Assembly (NCBI GenBank): GCA_004562765.1
Contig: SFRL01000027.1
Location: forward strand, 1 to 51,704
Length of the DNA stretch: 51,704 nucleotides
DNA from: a bacterium
GTDB taxonomy: Bacteria > Bacillota > Clostridia > Lachnospirales > Lachnospiraceae
Reading direction: 5' to 3'
Positions within the stretch are counted from its first letter, which is position 1, and every line of letters starts with the position of its first letter. Position numbers and translations under genes: made by a program. Of the stretch, positions 44,696 to 51,704 are shown piece by piece. Under the pieces are notes generated by a model. That model saw only the letters and a list, made by a program, of their open reading frames with translations, was not told where the DNA came from and made no database searches.

Positions 44696-46441
44696 ATGCC
44701 TATTAGAATATCAGGACTGAATTCCGGTCTGGACACGGAATCGCTCGTATCCGAGCTGGTATCCGCATACCGGACAAAAGGTGAGAAATACGAAAAAGAA
44801 CAGACAAAGATCTCCTGGAAGCAGGAAGCATGGAAGTCGCTGAGTTCCAAGACGTACAGCTTTCGCAACAGTCTGGATAAGATGCGTTTTTCATCCGGAT
44901 ATAACCTGAAGACAACGTCTGTGTCAAATTCATCAAAAGCAACAGTCACCGCCGGCAACAATGCCGTCAATGGCACGCAGACGTTGGAGATCACTTCTCT
45001 TGCCAAGACCGGATATCTCACCGGTGGAAAGATGAGTAGTGCAAACGGAACTGCCGTGGCAGCTTCTACCACGATGGGTGAGCTGGGCTTGAGTGAGAAC
45101 GGGGATATCAGCATCAACGGCAAGCGGATCCAGATCAACAGTCAGATGAAAGTCAGCGAGGTCATCAGCAAGTTTCAGGATGCAGGTGTCAGTGCCAGCT
45201 TTGATGCGACGAACCAGCGCATTTTTGTGAGCTCCAAGGAGAGCGGAAAAGAAGCAGATTTTGCATTGACTGCATTGAACGGAAACGGCGCGAAAGCGCT
45301 GAGTGCACTGGGATTGAATGCAAAGCCGGCCGACGATGATACAACATATGCACAGTATGTGAATGATTATGGCAGCAAGACAGATGATGAGCTTCGTGCG
45401 TTACTGCAGTCCTATGATACGACAGATTCAGAATCAGATCGATTGATCGCAAGTTTCGCAAAAGAGTACAAGAATGCGGACGATGCGGTGACAAAGGACG
45501 AGGTATTACAGGAATTAAAGCAATTCCTTTCCTACGCCAAAGATGTACAGACAAAGTCGGATCAGGAATTGGGATACAATACCGGAAAAACAGGCGCAGT
45601 CCGAATTTACGGGAAAAATGCGGAAATCACATTGAATGGAGCATCCTTTACTTCCAACAGTAATTCCTTTAGTATCAATGGACTGACGATCACCGCCATG
45701 GCTCTTACGGAGCCGGGAGAGACCTTGTCGATCACCACATCTACGGATAATCAGGGTATTTATGACAAGATCAAGGATTTCCTGTCCGAATATAACAGCA
45801 TCATTAATTCTATGACATCTTCTTACAACGCAGAGAGCACCAGTGATTATGAGCCTTTGACCGATGACGAAAAAGAGTCCATGAGTGAGAAGGAGATCGA
45901 GAAGTGGGAGGAGAAGGGAAAGAGCGGCATCCTGCGCAGAGATAGCACACTGAGCACCCTGATGAGTGCCATGACCAATGTGATGTCAAAGTCCTATACG
46001 ATCAACGGTAAGAGCTATGCACTTTCCAGCTTCGGTATCAAGACGCTCGGCATCACGAATGCAGAGAAGAATGAGCAGAATGCATACCACATTGATGGTG
46101 ATGCGGATGATGAAAATACATCTTCAAACACCGATAAGCTGATGGCAGCGATCGTCGCAGACCCGGACGGGGTGACACAGTTCTTCCAGAAACTGTCCAG
46201 TGACCTGTACGAAAGTCTGGGCAATCAGATGACAAGTACGACACTGCGATCCTACGGATCATTTTATAACGATAAAGAGTTGGAAAGCCAATACAACTCC
46301 TATACGACAAAAATCTCTGACTGGGAACAGAAAGTATCAGACATCGAGGACAGCTATTATAAGAAATTTGCAGCGATGGAGTCAGCGCTGTCAGAGCTGC
46401 AGAGCCAGTCATCACAGCTGTCCGGCTTGCTGGGAATGTAG
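44696..46441 (+). CDS. fliD: Flagellar filament cap protein FliD
   Basis: A 581-residue HAP2, the cap that folds flagellin at the filament tip. N-terminus RISGLNSGLDTESLVSELVS with the WKQEAWKSL segment, middle D2-D3 domains (IRINGK-type SVFGKRI-like NISINGKRIQIN), C-terminus WEQKVSDIEDSYYKKFAAME followed by the Gln-rich LQSQSSQLSGLLG that is typical of FliD. GGAGGT precedes ATG 44696. It is export-chaperoned by FliT-type proteins, and a candidate lies two genes downstream. Confidence 0.95.
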   Translation: MPIRISGLNSGLDTESLVSELVSAYRTKGEKYEKEQTKISWKQEAWKSLSSKTYSFRNSLDKMRFSSGYNLKTTSVSNSSKATVTAGNNAVNGTQTLEITSLAKTGYLTGGKMSSANGTAVAASTTMGELGLSENGDISINGKRIQINSQMKVSEVISKFQDAGVSASFDATNQRIFVSSKESGKEADFALTALNGNGAKALSALGLNAKPADDDTTYAQYVNDYGSKTDDELRALLQSYDTTDSESDRLIASFAKEYKNADDAVTKDEVLQELKQFLSYAKDVQTKSDQELGYNTGKTGAVRIYGKNAEITLNGASFTSNSNSFSINGLTITAMALTEPGETLSITTSTDNQGIYDKIKDFLSEYNSIINSMTSSYNAESTSDYEPLTDDEKESMSEKEIEKWEEKGKSGILRRDSTLSTLMSAMTNVMSKSYTINGKSYALSSFGIKTLGITNAEKNEQNAYHIDGDADDENTSSNTDKLMAAIVADPDGVTQFFQKLSSDLYESLGNQMTSTTLRSYGSFYNDKELESQYNSYTTKISDWEQKVSDIEDSYYKKFAAMESALSELQSQSSQLSGLLGM

Positions 46442-46490
46442 CGCCGACAAGCAGAAATAAAACGAAACAGGATTTCAGGGAGGAACAATC

Positions 46491-46880
46491 ATGGTAAACA
46501 AGGGCTATGACCAGTATTTACGAAGCAAGATCATGACGGCATCTAAGGCAGAGCTGACGCTCATGTTGTATGACGGGGCAATTAAATTCTGTAATATCGC
46601 GCTCATGTGTATTGAAAAGAAAGATATTCCGGGAGCCAATACCAACATACAAAAAGTAGAGGCGATCATCGAAGAGTTTCAGGCGACACTGGATCATAAA
46701 TATCCGGTAGCGAAAGACTTTGAGAATGTATACAATTACCTGTACGACAGGCTGGTGGAAGCAAACCTGAAGAAGGATCCTGAGATCCTGAATGAGGTGC
46801 TGGAGCATCTGCGCACCATGCGTGATACATGGAAGGAAGTCATGCGCACAGCAAATACGAAACAGACGGCGATATCTTAG
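46491..46880 (+). CDS. fliS: Flagellin export chaperone FliS
   Basis: A 129-residue four-helix protein that holds flagellin before secretion. Family motifs are NKGYDQYLRSKIMTASKAEL, TLMLYDGAIKFCNIA and NVYNYLYDRLVEANLKKDPE. A strong AGGGAGG site precedes ATG 46491. It lies 49 bp after fliD and 12 bp before the FliT-like gene. No flagellin gene is in the window. Confidence 0.95.
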   Translation: MVNKGYDQYLRSKIMTASKAELTLMLYDGAIKFCNIALMCIEKKDIPGANTNIQKVEAIIEEFQATLDHKYPVAKDFENVYNYLYDRLVEANLKKDPEILNEVLEHLRTMRDTWKEVMRTANTKQTAIS

Positions 46881-46892
46881 AACGGAGAGATT

Positions 46893-47372
46893 ATGCAGGA
46901 AAAAGAGTACTTGGATGTCCTGATCCAGAGCCTTCGGAAGAAGCTGGTACTGTTGAATCGGATATCTGTCCTGAATCAGGATCAGAAAGAGATCCTACAG
47001 GATGAAGATGCAGGTCCGGATGCTTTCGACATCAATGTGCGTGACAAAGGAGATCTGGTGGACCAGATCATAGCGCTGGACGCGGGATTCGATGAAGTAT
47101 ATGCACATATCAAAGCCCTGATGGAGCGCGACCACAGTGTCTATGAGGATCAGCTCGAGCAGATGCGGGAACTGATCCGTCTGATCATGGCAAAGGATGC
47201 ATCTGTACGGGCAGAGGAGCAGAGAAACTATGAACTGGCACAGCGCAAATTTGCGAATGTCAAAAAGCAGGTCCGCGAGGTCAAAGCAAGCCAGAAGATG
47301 GTAAACAGCTACTATCAGACGATGATGCGTCAGAAGCCCGGGGATTCGATGTTTCTCGACAATAAAAAATAA
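46893..47372 (+). CDS. FliT/FlgN-like flagellar chaperone candidate
   Basis: A 159-residue helical, acidic protein (EYLDVLIQSLRKKLVLLNRI; later KFANVKKQVREVKASQKMVN). The last gene of the fliD-fliS operon, the classic fliT place, before the terminator. Sequence similarity to FliT is low, so the call rests mostly on position, size and helix content. An acidic middle (ILQDEDAGPDAFDINVRDKG) is unusual. It probably serves FliD export. Confidence 0.7.
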   Translation: MQEKEYLDVLIQSLRKKLVLLNRISVLNQDQKEILQDEDAGPDAFDINVRDKGDLVDQIIALDAGFDEVYAHIKALMERDHSVYEDQLEQMRELIRLIMAKDASVRAEEQRNYELAQRKFANVKKQVREVKASQKMVNSYYQTMMRQKPGDSMFLDNKK

Positions 47373-47389
47373 GCAGGAAATATTTTAAG

Positions 47390-47434
47390 CGGCGGCTAAA
47401 GATAGATAAAATCTATTGACCGCCGTTTTGTTTT
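47390..47434 (+). terminator. Terminator of the flagellar operon
   Basis: The outer stem CGGCGG/CCGCCG (47390-47395 with 47420-47425) encloses an inner ATAGAT/ATCTAT hairpin, followed by TTTTGTTTT. Confidence 0.85.
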
Positions 47435-47495
47435 ATGATAGATGAACGACAGAATAACCATTCAGCATCAGTCAGAATAAAAACAGACAAAAAAA

Positions 47496-47524
47496 TTGAC
47501 ATACACAACGTGTGATGCTATAAT
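47496..47524 (+). promoter_or_regulatory. Perfect consensus promoter of Rpn-like gene 1
   Basis: TTGACA, a 17-bp spacer and TATAAT, an exact sigma-A consensus. The spacer holds the near-palindrome CACAACGTGTG (47504-47514), a possible operator, which is conserved in the second copy. Confidence 0.92.
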
Positions 47525-47770
47525 TGCCTCAAAGCAATCTTTCCGGTTGATGCTTCGGCCGGGTAATTTTCCATAGGTAGGGCGGACAGAATCTGGCGAG
47601 CCGCCTGAATCGCATATTCTTAATTTTTATCTTTTGTCTCGGAAAATCTTGCTTTTATCATTCATTACATTTTAATTCAAGCAGGGTTTTCGTGGAAATG
47701 TGGACTAACACAAAGATTATATTTTCTATAAGGATCCTGCTGCAAAATTTCATTTCAAGGAGGGTCATGT
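47525..47770 (+). promoter_or_regulatory. Structured ~245-nt leader of Rpn-like gene 1
   Basis: No gene. Hairpin A is CCGGTTGA paired with the downstream CGGCCGG (47543-47562). A conserved CCATAGGTAGGGCGG block follows. Hairpin B is a 12-bp stem (47643-47654 with 47679-47690, two G-U pairs). The right arm of B (AGCAGG) can instead pair with CCTGCT near 47738, just before the ribosome site. The same elements recur at 48707-48950. Known riboswitch classes were not recognised. Confidence 0.6.
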
Positions 47771-48667
47771 ATGGAAAATACAAGAGAAAACACAGAATAC
47801 CGAAGTGATGTATTCAGCCTGCTGTTGCAGGAGAAGGAGCGTGCGCTGGAGGTCTACAATGCGATGAACGGAACATCGTATGATGACCCGGAACTGGTGG
47901 AGATTGTTCCGGTGGAAAATCGGGGAATTTCGCTTTCGGTGAGAAATGACGCGTCGTTTGTTTTGGATGCCAGTCTTAGTATTTACGAGCACCAGTCGAC
48001 GATCTGTCCGAATATGCCGGTGCGCCATCTGATTTATTTTGCGAATATCATCCATGAGCGGATACGAAAGAAAAATGTCTATGGAAAGACACTGATTCGG
48101 ATACCGACACCGCGTTTTGTTGTGTTCTATAATGGTGAACAGACGGCACCGGAACGCTATGAGATGCGTCTGTCGGATGCATTTGAGAAAAAGGATGAAT
48201 GTCCGCAGATCGAACTGACCTGCCAGTTTTACAACATCAATGCGGGATACAATGAAGGTCTGCTTGCCAAGTGTTCGACGCTGCGGGACTACATGTATTT
48301 TGTAGACCTGGTGCGCAAATATCACGAAAAAAACGAGTTCAAGAATCTGCGTGGAGCGATCGAGTGTGCAATCGACCAATGCATAGCGGAAAACGTATTA
48401 AAACAATTTTTGATCGAACATAGGTCAGAGGTGGTGAAGATGATGCAGCTGGATTATACATTTGAACGGCAATTAGAACTGGAGCGTGAGGAAGGCCGCG
48501 AGGAAGGTCGAGAAGCAGGCCGAGCAGAGGGCCGCGAGGAAGGTCAACAAATTTTGGCAGATGTTCTGATGCGATTACAAAGGGGAGAAACAGCAGAAGA
48601 ACTGGTTTTAGCCGGTATAGATGCAAAAACGGTGCAACTGGCATTGGGGATCCATCTTCAAAAATAG
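47771..48667 (+). CDS. Rpn-family PD-(D/E)XK nuclease/transposase-like protein (copy 1)
   Basis: A 298-residue protein of the Rpn (recombination-promoting nuclease)/PD-(D/E)XK transposase-like group. The nuclease core is near the N-terminus: FVLDASLSIYEHQS with Asp66, Glu73 and Gln75 (E-X-Q form of the motif). The conserved block RIPTPRFVVFYNG, the acidic/basic tail with repeated EEGREEGR units (~235-255) and a small C-terminal helical domain complete the family layout. Rpn proteins in E. coli are DNases that raise recombination; newer work links relatives to phage defence. AAGGAGG precedes ATG 47771. It is 90% or more like the next copy by eye. Confidence 0.85.
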   Translation: MENTRENTEYRSDVFSLLLQEKERALEVYNAMNGTSYDDPELVEIVPVENRGISLSVRNDASFVLDASLSIYEHQSTICPNMPVRHLIYFANIIHERIRKKNVYGKTLIRIPTPRFVVFYNGEQTAPERYEMRLSDAFEKKDECPQIELTCQFYNINAGYNEGLLAKCSTLRDYMYFVDLVRKYHEKNEFKNLRGAIECAIDQCIAENVLKQFLIEHRSEVVKMMQLDYTFERQLELEREEGREEGREAGRAEGREEGQQILADVLMRLQRGETAEELVLAGIDAKTVQLALGIHLQK

Positions 48668-48677
48668 TACAAAATCT

Positions 48678-48706
48678 TTGACATACACATCGTGTGATGT
48701 TATAAT
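48678..48706 (+). promoter_or_regulatory. Perfect consensus promoter of Rpn-like gene 2
   Basis: TTGACA, a 17-bp spacer and TATAAT, as in copy 1. The spacer palindrome reads CACATCGTGTG. Confidence 0.92.
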
Positions 48707-48950
48707 TACGACAAAGCAATCCACCCGGTTGAAGTTTCAGCCGGGTATTTTCCCATAGGTAGGGCGGTCGGGATTTGGCGAGCCGTCTGAATCATATATT
48801 CTATATTTCTTAATCTTATGTCTCGGAAAATCTTGCTTTTACATTCATTACATTTTAACTAAAGCAGGGTTTTCAGGAAATGCGGCTGAACATACAGATA
48901 GTTTTTTATATGAATCCTGCTTCAAAATTTCATTTTAAGGAGGATCATGT
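48707..48950 (+). promoter_or_regulatory. Structured leader of Rpn-like gene 2
   Basis: The same elements as the first leader. Hairpin A (48723-48746) keeps its stem through paired changes (ACCCGGTTGAA with TTCAGCCGGGT). Hairpin B is 48827-48838 with 48862-48873. Its right arm AAGCAGG can alternatively pair with CCTGCTT at about 48915-48921, next to the ribosome site. No gene. Confidence 0.6.
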
Positions 48951-49841
48951 ATGGGAGAAACAAGAGAAAACACAGAATACCGCAGTGATGTATTCAGTCT
49001 GCTGTTGCAGGAGAAGGAGCGTGCGCTGGAAGTCTACAATGCGATGAATGGAACATCGTATGATGACCCGGAACTGGTAGAGGTTGTTCCGGTGGAAAAT
49101 CGGGGAATTTCGCTTTCGGTGAGAAATGACGCGTCGTTTGTTTTGGATGCCAGCCTTAGTATCTACGAGCACCAGTCGACGATCTGTCCGAATATGCCGG
49201 TGCGCTCTCTGATCTATTTTGCAAATATCATCCATGAGCGGATACGAAAGAAAAATGTCTATGGAAAGACATTGATCAGGATACCGACACCGCGCTTTGT
49301 TGTGTTCTATAACGGTACGGAGGCGGCACCGGAACGCTATGAGATGCGTCTGTCGGATGCATTTGAGAAGAAGGATGAATGTCCGCAGATCGAACTGATC
49401 TGCCAGTTTTACAACATCAATGCCGGATACAATGAAGGTCTGCTTGCCAAGTGTCCGACGCTGCGGGACTACATGTATTTTGTAGACCTGGTGCGCAGGT
49501 ATCACGAAAAGGACGGGTTCAAGAATCTGCGTGGAGCGATCGAGCGTGCGATCGACCAATGCATAGCGGAAAACGTATTAAAAGAATTTTTGATCGAACA
49601 CAGGTCAGAGGTGGTGAAGATGATGCAGCTGGATTATACATTTGAACGGCAATTAGAACTGGAGCGTGAGGAAGGCCGCGAGGAAGGCCGAACAGAAGGT
49701 CGTGAGGAGGGCCAACAAATTTTGGCAGATGTTCTGATGCGATTACAAAAGGGAGAAACAGCAGAAGAACTGACTGCATCTGGTTTCGATGAAAAAACAT
49801 TGCAACTGGCATGGGCGATCCATCTTCAGAAAACGGAATAA
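48951..49841 (+). CDS. Rpn-family PD-(D/E)XK nuclease/transposase-like protein (copy 2)
   Basis: A 296-residue tandem paralogue of the gene at 47771-48667, with the same catalytic segment (FVLDASLSIYEHQS) and one fewer GREAGR-type repeat in the tail. Differences cluster in the last ~40 residues (ELTASGFDEKTLQLAWAIHL against ELVLAGIDAKTVQLALGIHL). AAGGAGG precedes ATG 48951. It has its own promoter and leader, so the unit duplicated as a whole, about 1.18 kb. Both copies look intact. Confidence 0.85.
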   Translation: MGETRENTEYRSDVFSLLLQEKERALEVYNAMNGTSYDDPELVEVVPVENRGISLSVRNDASFVLDASLSIYEHQSTICPNMPVRSLIYFANIIHERIRKKNVYGKTLIRIPTPRFVVFYNGTEAAPERYEMRLSDAFEKKDECPQIELICQFYNINAGYNEGLLAKCPTLRDYMYFVDLVRRYHEKDGFKNLRGAIERAIDQCIAENVLKEFLIEHRSEVVKMMQLDYTFERQLELEREEGREEGRTEGREEGQQILADVLMRLQKGETAEELTASGFDEKTLQLAWAIHLQKTE

Positions 49842-49952
49842 AAACAATAATTTTGGAGACTTGCCATTCATAAGTCCATTTTGCTAACGTAACATCCGTG
49901 TTTTTGGGAAAAATGATGAATCACAAGAGATAAGTATAGGGGAAAAGACATA

Positions 49953-50264
49953 TTGGACTATCTGGAAGGTGTGTTTTCATCAGACATCAGAAAGATGAAG
50001 CAATATTCAGACGTAAAATGGAGTGAAAAGGCAGAAAAGGAGGGACAGCGCATGGAAGGACTGGGAGATGCGATTTATAGGCGTGGCATAACAACGGGCA
50101 GAGTATCAGATATATTGACGGTTCTGTCCGTAAAGGGAGAAGTATCTGAGAAACTGAAACAAAAGATACAAGCGCAGTCAAAGAGTGAACTGCTAGATCA
50201 GTGGCTGAAAATTGCAGCTGTTGTACCGGATGTGGAAACCTTTGAAGAACAGATCATGAGATGA
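49953..50264 (+). CDS. Short ORF, probable remnant of a nuclease-family C-terminus
   Basis: 103 codons from TTG 49953, after AGGGGA. The sequence is helical (DYLEGVFSSDIRKMKQYSDV, then GITTGRVSDILTVLSVKGEV and LLDQWLKIAAVVPDVETFEE). It resembles the C-terminal helical tails of Rpn-type proteins and lacks any nuclease core, so it is probably a truncated third member. It may be untranslated. The 110 bp before it hold nothing clear. Confidence 0.5.
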   Translation: MDYLEGVFSSDIRKMKQYSDVKWSEKAEKEGQRMEGLGDAIYRRGITTGRVSDILTVLSVKGEVSEKLKQKIQAQSKSELLDQWLKIAAVVPDVETFEEQIMR

Positions 50265-50343
50265 AAATACGTAGAAGGAAGGGTGCATCAGAAATTAATG
50301 TGCCTGAAGATTCCTGAAAGGAAAATAACAAAAAACTAAATAT

Positions 50344-50372
50344 TTGTATCTTAGTATCCGATATAGTATAAC
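50344..50372 (+). promoter_or_regulatory. Promoter candidate for a ~105-nt transcript
   Basis: TTGTAT, a 17-bp spacer and TATAAC. The start point would be near 50379, and the next terminator ends at 50481. Confidence 0.5.
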
Positions 50373-50374
50373 GA

Positions 50375-50467
50375 ATGAAAAATATATATTTAGCAAAATG
50401 GAGTTTGCATGATGCGAATGGAGTCGCGATACAGAAGATTGAACGTAGGAGAACTCTCGCACAATAA
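50375..50467 (+). CDS. 30-codon ORF, possible glycosyltransferase N-terminal remnant
   Basis: ATG 50375 reads MKNIYLAKWSLHDANGVAIQ and then a basic tail to the stop at 50465-50467. The YLAKWSL-D-NGVA-QKI opening looks like the N-terminus of a GT4-type glycosyltransferase. No ribosome site precedes it, and the start sits on the promoter edge, so it is probably a decayed fragment or an artefact in a small RNA. Confidence 0.3.
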   Translation: MKNIYLAKWSLHDANGVAIQKIERRRTLAQ

Positions 50468-50481
50468 ATGCGGGGTTTTTT
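50456..50481 (+). terminator. Intrinsic terminator
   Basis: CTCGCA (50456-50461) pairs with TGCGGG (50469-50474, one G-U), followed by a T6 tract. Confidence 0.7.
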
Positions 50482-50506
50482 GAATCCTATCAATAAGAAG
50501 AACGAG

Positions 50507-50611
50507 ATGATAAAAATGTTCCAAAGACAAAATAAGGCGGATAAATTCTATATAGGAAAAGGCGTTTTTATAACAAAGGATACATGTATACCTGTAAAAG
50601 CCTTTCTATGA
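50507..50611 (+). CDS. 34-codon ORF upstream of the small membrane protein
   Basis: ATG 50507 reads MIKMFQRQNKADKFYIGKGV and stops at 50609-50611, directly abutting the start region of the next frame. The purine-rich AGAAGAACGAG before it is a poor ribosome site. Possibly a leader peptide or the first gene of a small operon; weak support. Confidence 0.3.
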   Translation: MIKMFQRQNKADKFYIGKGVFITKDTCIPVKAFL

Positions 50612-50614
50612 TTG

Positions 50615-50836
50615 ATGTTTATGTGCCCCCCAGTCATACCATACTTGTCACCAATTATGTTAGGTGTGTGGGGATTACTTTCCCTTTTGGTTAAAAGTCA
50701 AATTTTTAGGGCAATAGGTGTTATTTTGATTATTCTTGCAGGATTGATGACAGGGTTGGTGTATTATGCAAATACGCATCGTACATATGCTTTGCATATT
50801 CAGGCTTTATGGTTACAATTGAAAGTAACAGTATAG
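50615..50836 (+). CDS. Small membrane protein of unknown function
   Basis: 73 codons from ATG 50615 (TTG 50612 and ATG 50621 are alternatives). Two hydrophobic helices: YLSPIMLGVWGLLSLLV and FRAIGVILIILAGLMTGLVYY. Its end overlaps the next gene's start by 28 bp, so the two are translationally coupled. No ribosome site stands out. Small two-helix proteins paired with a soluble gene occur in toxin/immunity and phage-sensing cassettes; this is speculation. Confidence 0.5.
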   Translation: MFMCPPVIPYLSPIMLGVWGLLSLLVKSQIFRAIGVILIILAGLMTGLVYYANTHRTYALHIQALWLQLKVTV

Positions 50837-51321
50837 ACTATATCCGGAAATTAAAAGATGAATTTTTGGAATGTATTGATGACACATCGAGCGTAAAATA
50901 TATAGATGTATCCAGACACATGGTATTACCAAACGTTGAGAACATAGATATGCAATACATATATAATCAAACAATAACAGGGAATACAATAGGAAAAGAT
51001 TTAGTTGCAGGCAATGGATCGGCTACAGTAGAATCTGTCAGGATTGATGATGATAAAAATGTTGTTCAACGCTCAGCTGAAGTGAAGAGTGAATTATCAG
51101 TTGAGCAATGGGAAATTCTGACAAAATTTTTCATTGAACAGAGTAAAGTCACTCTTGAACATCACAATGAATGCGTGACTCTAAGCAAATATGCAAAGAA
51201 TAAGGACACATCAGGTTTGAAGGCATTTATGAGAAAACTGGGAACAAAGGTGATGACTGAAATAGTTGGAGCAGGTACAAGAGAAGTTTTGAATGTTATT
51301 AAAATTGTTCTCAGCAGTTAA
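50809..51321 (+). CDS. Soluble AT-rich protein of unknown function
   Basis: A 170-residue protein starting at ATG 50809 inside the previous gene. It is acidic at the N-terminus (SIDYIRKLKDEFLECIDDTS); the middle contains YNQTITGNTIGKDLVAGNGS, a glycine/threonine-rich turn region. The C-terminal half is helical (EQWEILTKFFIEQSKVTLEH, then LKAFMRKLGTKVMTEIVGAG). No family recognised. AT-rich like the island gene at 13.0 kb, which suggests transfer. It is followed by about 100 bp and a hairpin. Confidence 0.6.
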   Translation: MVTIESNSIDYIRKLKDEFLECIDDTSSVKYIDVSRHMVLPNVENIDMQYIYNQTITGNTIGKDLVAGNGSATVESVRIDDDKNVVQRSAEVKSELSVEQWEILTKFFIEQSKVTLEHHNECVTLSKYAKNKDTSGLKAFMRKLGTKVMTEIVGAGTREVLNVIKIVLSS

Positions 51322-51426
51322 TAGGTCTGGGGAGAGAACAAAACAGAATTTAGAGATACCATGGAGAATAGTCAACCTATTGCCTTAAAATAAGTATTGG
51401 AATTAAAGGAGAATGGTATCTGTTCA

Positions 51427-51442
51427 GAACCCCTTCGGGTTC
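51427..51442. terminator. Hairpin near the end of the AT-rich pair
   Basis: GAACCC/GGGTTC (51427-51432 with 51437-51442, loop CTTC) followed by AATTTTG. A weak terminator. The rest of 51322-51505 shows nothing. Confidence 0.5.
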
Positions 51443-51505
51443 AATTTTGTACCTTCAAATTTAATACTTTTTACCGTCATTTTGTCAAGCGGCTTATTTG
51501 GGGAA

Positions 51506-51558
51506 TTGGCTTTTCTGCGGTATTTCCGCTACAATGAAAATATAAAATCTAGCGGAAA
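51506..51558 (+). promoter_or_regulatory. Promoter with overlapping inverted repeat
   Basis: TTGGCT (51506-51511), an 18-bp spacer and TACAAT (51530-51535). A perfect 9-bp inverted repeat TTTCCGCTA/TAGCGGAAA (51523-51531 with 51550-51558) flanks the -10, suggesting an operator. Confidence 0.55.
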
Positions 51559-51600
51559 GAAGGTGGTCTGAATGCTGGTTAATATCACACAAAAGCGCAT

Positions 51601-51704
51601 ATGCATCCTGGCTGTACCGGAAGTCTCCATTGTGCGAATTGTCATGATAAAACATACATAAAAGAAACCCGTCATGAGGGTGATGTGGTTGTGACTGTGG
51701 ATGT
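51601..51704 (+). CDS. Partial ORF with CxxC cysteines, runs off the window
   Basis: ATG 51601 opens a frame that reaches the window end: MHPGCTGSLHCANCHDKTYI, then a KETRHEGDVVVTV strand. The C-X2-C pair and following strand pattern recall YgiT/MqsA-type zinc-ribbon antitoxins, but the frame is short and lacks a ribosome site. A competing frame from ATG 51572 has a better-placed AAGGTGG and stops after about 29 codons. Low confidence. Confidence 0.3.
   Translation, partial: MHPGCTGSLHCANCHDKTYIKETRHEGDVVVTVD

Larger units (their letters stand above)
50265..50611. other. AT-rich stretch with a short promoter-to-terminator unit
   Basis: Holds the promoter at 50344-50372, a 30-codon frame, the terminator at 50456-50481, and a 34-codon frame reaching the next gene. 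Otherwise nothing recognisable. Confidence 0.5.

Noticed and set aside
47765..49559. Two similar 204-codon minus-strand frames opposite the nuclease genes
   Set aside because: They resemble each other only because the plus-strand genes are duplicated.
47496..49841. Insertion sequence with terminal inverted repeats
   Set aside because: The units are direct repeats with promoters at the same end; no terminal inverted repeats or target duplications were seen.
1..51704. tRNA, rRNA or prophage genes
   Set aside because: No tRNA cloverleaf, rRNA sequence, integrase, terminase, capsid or tail gene was recognised anywhere in the window.

Overview
The window reads as a chromosomal segment of a motile, Gram-positive gut anaerobe of the Lachnospiraceae, most like Roseburia/Agathobacter. 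The reasons are a FliW-CsrA-linked flagellar late operon, sigma-28 (SigD-type) promoters, a DUF6465 protein, GH94 cellobiose phosphorylase, a class B sortase with a PKTG-type substrate, and strong AGGAGG ribosome sites. No rRNA, tRNA or CRISPR array was found. The genus is an inference; no database search was possible.

Layout. (1) 1-9.5 kb is a cell-surface block: the 3' part of a giant repeat protein ending in fibronectin-III-like domains, a class B sortase, and a BspA-type leucine-rich-repeat protein with a TPKTG sorting signal. (2) 9.5-11.0 kb holds NADP-type glutamate dehydrogenase (gdhA) with its own promoter and terminator. (3) 11.0-14.66 kb is an accessory island. It is bounded by a 34-bp imperfect direct repeat of the gdhA 3' end and contains a frameshifted HTH-membrane regulator, a gene remnant, a YefM/ParE-type toxin-antitoxin pair and an AT-rich gene of unknown function with a nuclease-like C-terminus. 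(4) 14.7-28 kb is mostly housekeeping: an acidic/Met-rich protein, an 802-residue exported orphan, an HPr-like protein, DUF6465, a chemotaxis receptor, an M20 amidohydrolase, a TRIC-type channel, an EamA transporter, a MarR regulator, citrate synthase, a Dabb protein, a HAD hydrolase and an iron-sulfur aldo-keto reductase. (5) 28-36.5 kb is a sugar locus: a DUF5692-like membrane protein and cellobiose phosphorylase on the minus strand, then a divergent LacI regulator, a solute-binding lipoprotein and two permeases. LacI-type operator candidates sit in the divergent promoters. (6) 36.5-47.4 kb is the flagellar late gene cluster flgM-flgN-flgK-flgK2-flgL-fliW-csrA / flaG-fliD-fliS-fliT-like. Two near-consensus sigma-28 promoters drive it, and flgL is broken by a frameshift. 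(7) 47.4-51.7 kb is again accessory: a tandem duplication of an Rpn/PD-(D/E)XK nuclease gene with its promoter and structured leader, then gene remnants, small AT-rich unknown ORFs and a partial gene running off the end.

How the genes work together. FlgM holds back sigma-28 until the hook is complete; FlgK and FlgL form the hook-filament junction, FliD the cap, and FlgN, FliS and the FliT-like protein are export chaperones. FliW and CsrA form a translational switch, and a consensus CsrA site overlaps the flaG ribosome site. In the sugar locus a LacI-controlled importer brings in a beta-glucoside, probably cellobiose or a cellodextrin, for phosphorolysis inside the cell. The sortase probably anchors the neighbouring LRR protein.

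The best candidates for something undescribed are the gdhA-flanked island with its unknown nuclease-like protein, and the duplicated nuclease genes whose leaders can form mutually exclusive hairpins.
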